A stretch of 36,053 nucleotides of DNA from a virus: the IMG/VR virus record IMGVR_UViG_3300032289_000968, positions 1-36,053 of that record; one strand, written 5' to 3'. The notes below the pieces were generated by a model that was given only the letters and a program-made list of their open reading frames with translations, made no database searches and was not told the origin of the DNA. Position numbers and translations under genes: made by a program. Positions 27,782 through 34,585 of this stretch are shown here, one piece after another (the first letter of the stretch is position 1; each line of letters starts with the position of its first letter).

Positions 27782-29006
27782 TAAATTTATTTGCGATCTT
27801 CCGTGGGTGCATTTAAGTGTGTTCCCTCAAGGCAATTGTACTGTATGTTGTGTAGCCAAACATTCAGGAAAACAAAACGGACATAGTTGGAATAAAATTG
27901 CTCCAACATTATTTAACGGGTTTAGTGAGAATAAAACTAAAACCATAACAGTTATGAACAGCGACCTATCAGAGATCATTAACTGCGATAACTATAAAAA
28001 TATTAGATTAGATATGCTGGCAGGAAAAGTTCCAGAGGCTTGCGAAGGCTGTCATCAAATTGAACAGGCCGGCGGAACCAGCAAACGCAACAAAGAAACC
28101 AATCGAAACTTAGATCATGCAGCATTGACTTCGACAGACGGTACCATTAAACCGGATCTAAGACACATTGAGTTAAGGTTAGGAAATTTTTGTAATTTAA
28201 AATGCCGTAGTTGCAATGCTGACTCGAGTACCAGCTGGATTCAAGACTATTATAAGTTAAAAGACACTGTTAATTTAGCCAGCGGTTATCACTGGATTAA
28301 AAGCAATCCAGATTTTAGTTTTGATTGGGTCGATGACGAATCATTTTATGATCGATTAACAGAAGTTGCTCCTAATCTAGAACAAATACATATCAGTGGC
28401 GGCGAACCTTTCTTAGTTCCGACGCATTTTAAATTACTAGAACGACTAGTTCAAGAAGGCAAAACTAACATTGCCATTCATTATCATACAAACTTAAACT
28501 ATAAGTGGGATAAAATTACACCGGCCTTAGATTTATTAACAAAATTTAAAGAAGTGCATATCAGTTTTAGCATAGATGATGTAGCAGAACGCAATACCTA
28601 TATCAGAAGTCTAAGTGATTGGGATCTAACCATTAATAATTTAAAACTATTTTTGAGTAATTATAGATTTATCTATCGTATAACACAGACTGTTAGTGTG
28701 TACAATTTTTTATATGTAGAAGAATTAGAACAATATCTAAAAACACATAACATTCAAATTAATATAGCACTCAATCATGTACAGAGTCCGGAGTACCTAT
28801 CGGCTACTGTTTTATCAAAACAAATTAGACAAGATAAAATTAATTCCTTGCACGGCGTACTAAATCAAAAAAACTGGGAAGATTTGTACGGCCACTATTA
28901 CAATCCAGAAGTCAACGGACAATGGGACTATTTTAAATACTTTACAGAAAAAATTGACACTGTAAGAAATGAAAATATAAATACTCTATTCACAAGGCTA
29001 GTATGA
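27774..29006 (+). CDS. Radical SAM enzyme 4, N-terminal twitch type
   Basis: 410 aa. The N-terminus FICDLPWVHL (C7) and NCTVCC (C22, C25, C26) match enzyme 3. An insertion of about 25 residues (roughly 38-66, plus C71) precedes the second half of the twitch domain, EACEGC (C90, C93). The radical-SAM triad is C140, C144, C147 in CNLKCRSC, and HISGGEPF gives GGEP at 209-212. A FSIDDVAERNTYIRSL segment corresponds to FASIDGIDASAEYSR of enzyme 3. C22 and C71 have no counterpart in enzyme 3, so cluster ligation may differ. Its start overlaps enzyme 3 by four bases, and its stop overlaps the next gene by four bases. Class secure; reaction unknown. Confidence 0.87.
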   Translation: MSNKFICDLPWVHLSVFPQGNCTVCCVAKHSGKQNGHSWNKIAPTLFNGFSENKTKTITVMNSDLSEIINCDNYKNIRLDMLAGKVPEACEGCHQIEQAGGTSKRNKETNRNLDHAALTSTDGTIKPDLRHIELRLGNFCNLKCRSCNADSSTSWIQDYYKLKDTVNLASGYHWIKSNPDFSFDWVDDESFYDRLTEVAPNLEQIHISGGEPFLVPTHFKLLERLVQEGKTNIAIHYHTNLNYKWDKITPALDLLTKFKEVHISFSIDDVAERNTYIRSLSDWDLTINNLKLFLSNYRFIYRITQTVSVYNFLYVEELEQYLKTHNIQINIALNHVQSPEYLSATVLSKQIRQDKINSLHGVLNQKNWEDLYGHYYNPEVNGQWDYFKYFTEKIDTVRNENINTLFTRLV

Positions 29007-29803
29007 AATTTATCTTTTTAAAATCGGGTGATTATCTAGAATTAGAACCCAATAATACTCCTATAGCAACTGCCTGGTTCACTAGCATTTTTTCTAGAAA
29101 AATGAATATGAGTTATTTTGCTAAAGGCTCACATTGTGTTGAACATCGAAATCAAGTAATTAAAGAATTAAACAAATCTATCGCTGTTGTAAATCAGTTT
29201 GCTACAAGTATGAATCTACCACAAATTATATTTGATAAAATAAACGGGTTGGATCAATCTTGGTGTAATGCTGCTCACAAAAAATGGGTTAGATATACAG
29301 AAGAGTTAAAATATATAGTTAATGGCGACGATTCACAACGATACTATCCTCATTTTGTAAAAGCATGGGGAGATATCAATAATTACATCCATGATCTAGA
29401 AGGTTATTATTCTTTATACTTTACCAATACTAAAGGCGCTACTTTAGATGATGTTAAAGTTGATATTCGACCCGAAGATTGTGAATATTCGATGCACGAT
29501 TTAATTCTACGCTTTGACAATTTAGGAAAACATCAACACGATCAGTGGGCAACAAATAGCGAAGTAGATGAAGAAACTAGCAATTATAAAACAATTTCAG
29601 CTAGATTTGAATACACATATAATCCTGTTGCTCCCAAGGGGATGTTAGCTATTCCTGAATACGCAGATTGGTGTAAAAAAAATAATTTAGAGGTTTTACC
29701 GCCATGGATCATATTGGGAAATTTTAAAAAAAATCGATGGGAGGTTAGACAACTACTGCATCAAAATTTATCTCAAGGCCTGGAAGTAGGATTCGATGAA
29801 TGA
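29003..29803 (+). CDS. Unrecognised 266-aa protein following the radical SAM genes
   Basis: A 266-aa protein I do not recognise. It begins KFIFLKSGDYLEL. Landmarks are GSHCVEHRNQVIKELNKS near residue 42, NNYIHDLEGYYSL near residue 130, RFDNLGKHQHDQW near 170 and a C-terminal LPPWIILGNFKKNRWEV. The repeated His, Asp and Glu residues in amphipathic contexts (IHDLEG, HQHDQW) could be metal ligands, but this is only a visual impression. There is no membrane segment or signal peptide. It is locked between radical SAM 4 and the SGNH-like gene by ATGA overlaps on both sides, implying a linked function. Candidate roles are an accessory enzyme or a substrate-presenting protein for the upstream enzymes. 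Confidence 0.7.
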   Translation: MKFIFLKSGDYLELEPNNTPIATAWFTSIFSRKMNMSYFAKGSHCVEHRNQVIKELNKSIAVVNQFATSMNLPQIIFDKINGLDQSWCNAAHKKWVRYTEELKYIVNGDDSQRYYPHFVKAWGDINNYIHDLEGYYSLYFTNTKGATLDDVKVDIRPEDCEYSMHDLILRFDNLGKHQHDQWATNSEVDEETSNYKTISARFEYTYNPVAPKGMLAIPEYADWCKKNNLEVLPPWIILGNFKKNRWEVRQLLHQNLSQGLEVGFDE

Positions 29804-30639
29804 AATCAAAATTAAAAATTTATGTAAACGGTGATAGTCACTCTGACGGCGCTGGTCTAGCAGACCCAGAAACATTTCCTGATTCATATCCGGGACACAT
29901 TACTGAATTGCCAATGAAAGTTAATGCTGATTGGTGTATACTGCGTAATTCAATAATATTCCAAGATGAAATAGTTCGCAAATTATCTAACACTAATAAT
30001 CGAAAATATGTGTGGGGGACAGTATTAGGGAAATTAATTGACGCAACAGTTGTAAATAATTCTGTCAGCGGATCATGTATGTTAGGCATTGCAACTAGAA
30101 CAATCGCAGATCTCGAAATAATGAGAAAGTCTAACAGCCTGCCAACTCATGTTTTTATAGGTTTAACAGAAGTAAATAGACTGTCTTTATATAATATACC
30201 AGATATATATGAACTTGAAAAAACTGCCGATTGGGTACACTCAGTTATTCCTCGAATGTACCATACTGGGCATAGCAAGCACTATAAAAAATTATTTGAA
30301 TTTACTTGGGCAACACTTAACGATGACGACTTTATTATAAATTATCTAAGAGAATGTTTATTAATTAAAAATTATGTTAATAGATGCATTGGAAAAGATC
30401 CAATTTTTCTAAATACTAATTATATATTTTATCGATACTCGGATATGATTTATAACTCTCAAAATAAATGGCTTCAAATGTTGTGGTTTGATTTGTTAGA
30501 ATTTGATAAAATTAATCAAAAATGTTTCAATGCTAAAGACGGTTTTACTTCCTTTACTGCCTGCGGACATTTGCTTCCTGAGGCACATCAAGATTTTGCT
30601 AAAGAATTAGCTAGAGAACACTTTGGCTGGACCGATTAA
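29800..30639 (+). CDS. SGNH/GDSL-like hydrolase (possible esterase or acyltransferase)
   Basis: A 279-aa protein. IYVNGDSHSDGAG at the N-terminus carries the block I serine (GDS, Ser13). NNSVSGSCM gives a block II-like glycine (G91), and VFIGLTEVNRL a block III-like Gly/Asn pair (G121, N126). The C-terminal CGHLLPEAHQDFAKEL (H257, H263) fits block V, but the Asp normally three residues before the catalytic His is not evident. This family acts as esterases or O-acyl-modifying enzymes on glycans. There is no signal peptide. It ends the plus-strand block, overlapping the previous gene by four bases and converging on the minus-strand block with a four-base overlap of stop codons. A role in deacylating or acylating the glycan made by the upstream enzymes is inference. 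Confidence 0.68.
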   Translation: MKSKLKIYVNGDSHSDGAGLADPETFPDSYPGHITELPMKVNADWCILRNSIIFQDEIVRKLSNTNNRKYVWGTVLGKLIDATVVNNSVSGSCMLGIATRTIADLEIMRKSNSLPTHVFIGLTEVNRLSLYNIPDIYELEKTADWVHSVIPRMYHTGHSKHYKKLFEFTWATLNDDDFIINYLRECLLIKNYVNRCIGKDPIFLNTNYIFYRYSDMIYNSQNKWLQMLWFDLLEFDKINQKCFNAKDGFTSFTACGHLLPEAHQDFAKELAREHFGWTD

Positions 30640-30941
30640 AAAATATTTTTAGTTTCTTTTTTAATATCTTGTTTCAATTTTTCAATATCTATTTTAAAAT
30701 CTATTTTAGATATTTCTTCTTGGTATTCTGAGAACGTTTCTAACAGTTTGTCAGCTACGTGTTCACTATGCGATTCCAATAGCTGTTCCTTGATATCTAT
30801 TTCCCATATTCTGCCATTTTGAAATTCTAACCTAATCGTGTCAAGATATGCCACAGGCATTGTATTCATATACAGACCTTCGAATACCTCGGGCCAAATC
30901 TTGACAAGATGGTTAGGTGGTTTAAAAAGCGGTTTCGGCAT
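30636..30941 (-). CDS. Conserved small phage protein, helical C-terminus
   Basis: A 101-aa protein. The first half (PKPLFKPPNHLVKIWPEVFEGLYM, then DTIRLEFQNGRIWEIDIKEQLL) appears globular. The last 45 residues are Glu/Lys-rich and probably form a coiled coil (EYQEEISKIDFKIDIEKLKQD). It starts 20 bases inside the preceding minus-strand gene and is the last gene of that operon. Its stop overlaps the convergent SGNH-like gene by four bases. The function is unknown; the pattern recalls unannotated T4-like marine phage genes. Confidence 0.7.
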   Translation of the reverse strand: MPKPLFKPPNHLVKIWPEVFEGLYMNTMPVAYLDTIRLEFQNGRIWEIDIKEQLLESHSEHVADKLLETFSEYQEEISKIDFKIDIEKLKQDIKKETKNIF

Positions 30942-31545
30942 CTACTAGTTTAGTTGTTTTTTTCTTAGGAGGATCGATGCTATCTGCTTCTTTACGTAGT
31001 CTAGCCGCTTCTTTATACAATGCATCGGCTTGACTTCTATAATTTTTTGCAAGATCTTGATCTGTTAACACATCAATCTTTTCTGCTGTCTGCGGTACGT
31101 TTGTTGCCGGTGCAGGTACAGGATTTTCATTTACCGAATTAGATCCAGGCCCGCCTTTGACAAAGTTGCACAGATCGTCTATTGTGCAATTTCGTTGTTC
31201 GGCAATCAAAGAATTTAATTGTGATAACTCTATTTCTGATTGTGGACCGGGAGTCATGATAATATTATCAGTAGGCATCTTAATCAATCTATTATCGGAC
31301 TGCAATGCTCGAAGCATTGGTCTACCGTCTGGAAAATATCTTACAAACATAATTTCAGCAAATTCAAAACAATCTTGCGCCTGTTCAGTCTCAACAAGTT
31401 CCATGATAGCGTTATGATACGAATCCGGAAGAGTGGCAGTTGGAAGAACCAAAGACATATTTGATTCTCCTGGCAAGGTTCTAAAAACTACAAGACATTT
31501 TGATCCTGTATTTTTTATCTTCCCAATATGTTTATATGTTTTCAT
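30922..31545 (-). CDS. Conserved phage protein of unknown function, 207 aa
   Basis: The start is set to the ATG at 31545 (MKTYKHIGKIKNTG), which follows AAGGA with proper spacing. A start at 31566 would add seven residues (MLPKRNN) lying entirely inside the preceding gene and is unlikely. Residues 1-100 look globular and beta-rich (KCLVVFRTLPGE, LVLPTATLPD, FVRYFPDGRPML). After about residue 140 the chain becomes low-complexity (NENPVPAPATNVPQ) and then a charged helix (DALYKEAARLRKEADSI) with a lysine-rich end. This domain-linker-helix build suggests a virion or scaffold-type accessory protein. No enzyme motif is seen. It overlaps the downstream gene by 20 bases. Confidence 0.75.
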   Translation of the reverse strand: MKTYKHIGKIKNTGSKCLVVFRTLPGESNMSLVLPTATLPDSYHNAIMELVETEQAQDCFEFAEIMFVRYFPDGRPMLRALQSDNRLIKMPTDNIIMTPGPQSEIELSQLNSLIAEQRNCTIDDLCNFVKGGPGSNSVNENPVPAPATNVPQTAEKIDVLTDQDLAKNYRSQADALYKEAARLRKEADSIDPPKKKTTKLVDAETAF

Positions 31546-31546
31546 A

Positions 31547-31789
31547 TTATTCCTTTTTGGCAACACTGTCTAAAAACGAGGTCAACTTGTTGTAAAGTTT
31601 TCCAACAGCTTCAAGTTCATTGGCTCTAAAAGCACCACGTTGTGTAGCAACGTCGATGATACTTTTTAATGCAGCTAGATCATTTAGATTGAGTTCTGCG
31701 GTTGCCTGACCTTGTGTCGAAGCGTTTTCTGTTTGTGTTGCAGGTTCTTGAGTTTGAGCAGCGATAGGCTCTTGAGTTTGGTCTGTCAT
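31547..31789 (-). CDS. Conserved small phage protein, 80 aa
   Basis: The start is set to the ATG at 31789 (MTDQTQEP), preceded by an AAGGAG ribosome site. An upstream in-frame ATG at 31813 lies inside the preceding gene and has no such site. The first 30 residues are a Gln/Thr/Ala-rich disordered stretch. The rest (LNLNDLAALKSIIDVATQRGAF, then ELEAVGKLYNKLTSFLDSV) is a compact helical pair I recall as a recurrent unannotated gene of T4-like cyanophages. The stop of the upstream gene overlaps its ATG by one base. The function is unknown. Confidence 0.75.
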   Translation of the reverse strand: MTDQTQEPIAAQTQEPATQTENASTQGQATAELNLNDLAALKSIIDVATQRGAFRANELEAVGKLYNKLTSFLDSVAKKE

Positions 31790-32067
31790 TAGTTTCTCCT
31801 TATATGTGTGCATCCAAGCATAAAAAATGTTAGTTCTTTGTGATCTTCAAATCCAACGACAGTGTAGGAACGTAATTTATCATTACTGTCATAGCCCGGC
31901 ATTTTAATAATGCAGAATCTTCCTTTCAATCGATGAAATATCCATTGTTTAATGTTGTTTTCATCAACCAAAAAATCCCAACCCTCAATTTGCATCTTTG
32001 CAAAATGCGGGGGCAGCGTATTGACTTCTCGTTGTCCTAAGATATCAAGTGGATTTAAATTTAACAT
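31789..32067 (-). CDS. Conserved small phage protein, 92 aa
   Basis: A 92-aa protein beginning MLNLNPLDILGQREVNTLPPHF, followed by MQIEGWDFLVDENNIKQWI, RLKGRFCIIKMPG and GFEDHKELTFFML. The clean globular pattern and preserved start suggest a conserved T4-like phage gene of unknown function. No Shine-Dalgarno precedes the ATG. A TATAAATA octamer ends six bases upstream, so a very short or absent leader is possible. It overlaps the downstream 80-aa gene by one base. No motif assigns an activity. Confidence 0.72.
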   Translation of the reverse strand: MLNLNPLDILGQREVNTLPPHFAKMQIEGWDFLVDENNIKQWIFHRLKGRFCIIKMPGYDSNDKLRSYTVVGFEDHKELTFFMLGCTHIRRN

Positions 32068-32073
32068 CGCAAA

Positions 32074-32081
32074 TATTTATA
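32074..32081 (-). promoter_or_regulatory. Late-promoter octamer TATAAATA, minus strand
   Basis: A perfect T4-type late octamer read on the minus strand, in a 34-base gap between two genes. It ends six bases before the ATG at 32067, so initiation would fall at or next to the start codon. It could drive the last four minus-strand genes. Confidence 0.5.
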
Positions 32082-32101
32082 ATGTAATGATAACAGCATC
32101 T

Positions 32102-32491
32102 TCATTCTTGGCTTAATTGTTTAGCCATAGCTTTTGATGAAGTCATCTTTCTTACATCACCTGAAAAAAGATAAAGTTCAAATGCAGCTTTTTCTGTTAA
32201 CACAGTGATTGATTTTTTCTCAAGATGATACGGACACTGTAAGAATTGATCTAACCAAATTAATATTTGCGGTCCAATTATTAGATCTCTTGGCAGATCA
32301 ACTTTGTATGTTTTGATTTGGGAGTTTGTTTGAATGTATTCTAAACACTCTGTAGTTATTCTTAGACCGCCTGCGTCTTTGCAACGTGTACTAGTCCACC
32401 ATTTGCTTCTTAGATTTTTGATTGTGGTATTATCACAGAATTGATTTGCTGCCTGTACAAATACCTTGGTATAGGTATCTTTAATATTCAT
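32102..32491 (-). CDS. Conserved phage protein, 129 aa
   Basis: A 129-aa protein. Landmarks are LRSKWWTSTRCKDAGGLRIT near residues 28-47, a central strand-rich part (IKTYKVDLPRDLIIGPQILIWLDQF), and ITVLTEKAAFELYLFSGDVRKM near the C-terminus. The KWW.S.R.KD.GGLR and FELYLFSGD motifs recur, as I recall, in unannotated genes of marine T4-like phages. No known catalytic signature is visible. It begins four bases after the stop of the upstream gene, so the two are probably co-translated. The function is unknown. Confidence 0.75.
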   Translation of the reverse strand: MNIKDTYTKVFVQAANQFCDNTTIKNLRSKWWTSTRCKDAGGLRITTECLEYIQTNSQIKTYKVDLPRDLIIGPQILIWLDQFLQCPYHLEKKSITVLTEKAAFELYLFSGDVRKMTSSKAMAKQLSQE

Positions 32492-32494
32492 AGC

Positions 32495-32776
32495 TTACAG
32501 TTTTTCGCCCGAAGTCAGTTTGTACACACTAAAATCTGTAGTTTTAAAAATTCTATTCAATTTCTTTGCTAGATTGTGTGCGTGTCCTGGATTGCTAAAT
32601 GAAACTTTTTTATATTTTGGGCCAGGATAGCTAGCCACTAGACTGCCACTTTTTAAATTAAAGGGACTGTTTTTGTAAAATACTGCCCAAATGGCTTCAC
32701 TGTCTAAGATCTGTTCTATCTTATACGTGTCTTTGTTGGCATATTCTAACAGTATTTTAGGTTTTGGTCTACTCAT
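32495..32776 (-). CDS. Conserved small phage protein (SYPGPKYKK type), 93 aa
   Basis: A 93-aa basic protein: MSRPKPKILLEYANKDTYK, AIWAVFYKNSPFNLK, ASYPGPKYKKVSFSNPGHA, then NLAKKLNRIFKT. The SYPGPKYKKVSFSNPGHA stretch is one I associate with a conserved but unannotated gene of T4-like marine phages. The positive charge could suit nucleic-acid binding, but this is speculation. Its start is preceded by an inverted repeat whose loop holds the AAGGA ribosome site, and by a late-promoter octamer, so its translation may depend on which promoter made the message. Confidence 0.77.
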   Translation of the reverse strand: MSRPKPKILLEYANKDTYKIEQILDSEAIWAVFYKNSPFNLKSGSLVASYPGPKYKKVSFSNPGHAHNLAKKLNRIFKTTDFSVYKLTSGEKL

Positions 32777-32777
32777 T

Positions 32778-32813
32778 ATATATCACGTGTCCTTAAATAA
32801 AGCACGTATATAT
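32778..32813 (-). repeat. Inverted repeat placing the ribosome site in its loop
   Basis: Read on the minus strand, 32813-32803 (ATATATACGTG) pairs with 32789-32778 (CACGTGATATAT): eleven base pairs with one bulged G. The 13-base loop ends in AAGGA (32794-32790), the only ribosome site for the ATG at 32776. The left arm overlaps the late-promoter octamer at 32811-32818. Confidence 0.55.
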
Positions 32814-32818
32814 TTATC
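32811..32818 (-). promoter_or_regulatory. Late-promoter-like octamer GATAAATA, minus strand
   Basis: It fits the NATAAATA late pattern, lies in a 40-base gap upstream of the gene at 32776 and just overlaps the stop of the upstream gene. A transcript begun about six bases downstream would lack most of the left arm of the adjacent inverted repeat. Confidence 0.45.
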
Positions 32819-33071
32819 AAGAACCGAAACCGCCCCCGTCAAACTTAACATCTATTTTGGTTGTAGAATCTCTTATTTCAACCAATAGTTGATGTATTTC
32901 TTGGACTGTTTTTCCTAATTTAGCAGTCATTGAAGCAAGTTCTGTAGTTAGATCCCTTGCTTCTTGTATTGTGATACGTATCTCTTTTTGCTGACTTTTT
33001 TCAGCAGCCGCAGTTCGTTGTATAAATTTTTCTACGCTGGGCAAAGTTGTTGATATATTATTTAGAGACAT
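32817..33071 (-). CDS. Small coiled-coil phage protein, 84 aa
   Basis: An 84-aa, almost wholly helical protein (QQKEIRITIQEARDLTTELA, then MTAKLGKTVQEIHQLLVEIRD) ending in the flexible tail DVKFDGGGFGS. Heptad-like spacing of hydrophobic residues suggests a coiled coil and hence oligomers or a partner protein. The short Gly-rich tail with an Asp-Val-Lys-Phe-Asp lead might be a docking peptide, but the partner is unknown. It starts 14 bases inside the upstream gene. The pattern recalls unannotated T4-like phage genes. Confidence 0.72.
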   Translation of the reverse strand: MSLNNISTTLPSVEKFIQRTAAAEKSQQKEIRITIQEARDLTTELASMTAKLGKTVQEIHQLLVEIRDSTTKIDVKFDGGGFGS

Positions 33072-33534
33072 TGGCCAGTACCTGTTTCATTTCAATTTCA
33101 CTTTTAAACGGGCCTTGATATTTGTATCTCTGCAGAGTAATCAGTTTAGGACAAAAACTCTTTACCCATCCTTTATCAAATTTGATTACATAATATCCTG
33201 CACAGTATAAACTTTTAGAATCGCTGCTTTTTGTAAACAGTGGAAGTTTTCTTTTTATATCATACATAGCATTGTGTGGAGTTGCACTGGTGCTAAATCC
33301 GTGAACTTCATTTGGGTCAGCATTTGTTGATTCTTGTACAATCTTAGCTACAAAAAAATCTTTCCCAAACTGATCAGTTAAACTTTTTTTGTTGTTGTAA
33401 ATTTTTACTCCAGACTCGTTACTGAGAACAAATCTATTTTCTTCGTCTCTACGCAGAGTAGCAAATTTTGTACCGTTTTGTTCTACAATCCAAAATTTAT
33501 TTTCTATAACAGGTTTAGCATGTGTTTCGGTCAT
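33058..33534 (-). CDS. Conserved phage protein of unknown function, 158 aa
   Basis: A 158-aa protein. It opens with HAKPVIENKFWIVEQNGTKFATLRR and continues as a small beta-rich domain (RFVLSNESGVKIYNNKKSL). The C-terminal part (LPLFTKSSDSKSLYCAGYYVIKF, then CPKLITLQRYKYQGPFKSE) looks like a second small domain. A good AGGAGA ribosome site precedes the ATG. The KPVIE.KFWIVE...G opening is one I recall in conserved T4-like marine phage genes near DNA-metabolism functions. No enzymatic residues stand out. It overlaps the downstream coiled-coil gene by 14 bases and follows the nuclease gene after a 43-base gap. Confidence 0.75.
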   Translation of the reverse strand: MTETHAKPVIENKFWIVEQNGTKFATLRRDEENRFVLSNESGVKIYNNKKSLTDQFGKDFFVAKIVQESTNADPNEVHGFSTSATPHNAMYDIKRKLPLFTKSSDSKSLYCAGYYVIKFDKGWVKSFCPKLITLQRYKYQGPFKSEIEMKQVLANVSK

Positions 33535-33577
33535 TGTATTCTCCTAACAATTATTAGTTTTTGTTTGACACGTATTT

Positions 33578-34585
33578 TTATACGGACAAAGTTTTAATTT
33601 GATTTGAGTATCTTGCATTTAATGGTTCAGCATAAGCCTGTGCCTGATCAGCAATCTTTTTAAGATCATAAAGGTTACAAAATTTCATTAATCTAATTCC
33701 AACTTGACCAACATCTTTATTGGATAAAGTTGCAGTGGAAATAGTATTTGTGATTATTTCTTTAATATCATCTGGTTGATAACTTAGATCAATCAGTCGT
33801 CGATTACGTTCGTAATCTTCTAGTACACGATGTTCTTCGCCGTTGTGGTCAGTCCACCTCTGTAGCATGAGATTGTTCCATGCATAGCCTTTGCTGTTAC
33901 GATCTTCGAACGCTTCTGTAAGACCCACTTTTTTGCTTGTGCCTTTAGTACGCACACCTGGATACGCCGAGAAGACATTATCACTGGTATCACCACGCAT
34001 ACATTTTTCAAATAACAGCCATTCTGGATCTGGGATTGCTTTTGGCTCTTGTGTTTTCTTGTCGATGACTCTTTTGCCTTTTGCATCAAAGATACCTTCG
34101 TGCGTAATTGTGGTTTCCATAACTCCGTTGTATTGTTTGACATTAGGAGCAATCAATTGTACAAAATCAGTGTCTGTGCTAATAACCACGTGGTTATCAT
34201 TAGGATGTGTTTGAATCCAACCAGCAATTAAATCGTCAGCTTCTAATTGTGGATGTTGTAATACTGTGCAGTTAGTTTTGTCTTTGATAAAATCTTTAAA
34301 GGTATCAAATGCTTCCCAGAATACTTTTTCTTCTTCTGCTTCACGTTCTGTGTGTGCCGCTCGAGCTTCAGCACGTTGGGCTTTATAGGGTTTATAAAAA
34401 TCCTTACGCCAGCTACGCCCCTCTAAGCAGAAAATAACGTGACTGCCTTGAAAATCTTGCCAGGCTTTTTTTACGCTATTTAAAGTGATATGAAAAGCCA
34501 TACCTAATTTGATATCAGCGTCTCCGTTGATAACGTGCCGAGCACGAAAGAATGTGTTTGCAGTATCAACTAAAATATATGTCAT
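33578..34585 (-). CDS. 5'-3' exonuclease / RNase H of the T4 Rnh (FEN-like) family
   Basis: A 335-aa PIN/FEN-type nuclease, somewhat longer than T4 RNase H (about 305 aa). Acidic metal-binding residues are in place: ILVDTANTFFR (D7), LEADDLIAGW (E115, D117, D118), ISTDTDFVQL (D138, D140) and MRGDTSDNV (D199, D202). RSWRKDFYKPYKAQR at 58-71 matches the conserved basic arch segment of phage and Pol I-type 5' nucleases. In T4 this enzyme removes RNA primers and adjacent DNA from Okazaki fragments, working with gp32 and the polymerase. A helix-hairpin-helix-like region follows the second acidic cluster. It overlaps the upstream gene by four bases (ATGA). The gene symbol is withheld, but it corresponds to T4 rnh. 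Confidence 0.9.
   Translation of the reverse strand: MTYILVDTANTFFRARHVINGDADIKLGMAFHITLNSVKKAWQDFQGSHVIFCLEGRSWRKDFYKPYKAQRAEARAAHTEREAEEEKVFWEAFDTFKDFIKDKTNCTVLQHPQLEADDLIAGWIQTHPNDNHVVISTDTDFVQLIAPNVKQYNGVMETTITHEGIFDAKGKRVIDKKTQEPKAIPDPEWLLFEKCMRGDTSDNVFSAYPGVRTKGTSKKVGLTEAFEDRNSKGYAWNNLMLQRWTDHNGEEHRVLEDYERNRRLIDLSYQPDDIKEIITNTISTATLSNKDVGQVGIRLMKFCNLYDLKKIADQAQAYAEPLNARYSNQIKTLSV

Noticed and set aside
19322-30639. RiPP-type precursor peptide for the radical-SAM enzymes
   Set aside because: I looked for a short gene with a leader and a Cys- or Gly-rich core near the four enzymes. Genes overlap throughout and no such peptide is visible, so a classical RiPP cluster is not supported.
30637-30655. 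AAAAATATTTTT palindrome after the SGNH-like gene as a terminator
   Set aside because: Stem of A-T pairs only with no real loop. In AT-rich DNA this is weak evidence for termination.
31790-31813. Upstream ATG for the 80-aa minus-strand gene
   Set aside because: AAGGAG sits between it and the ATG at 31789, which is therefore the better start.
33571-33584. CGTAT/ATACG inverted repeat over the end of the nuclease gene, and a near-match TATAAAAATA
   Set aside because: Only five base pairs, and the sequence does not fit the late octamer. Likely chance.
33820-34231. Open frames overlapping the nuclease gene on both strands
   Set aside because: The nuclease has all its catalytic residues in frame. 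The other frames have no family pattern and are shadows.
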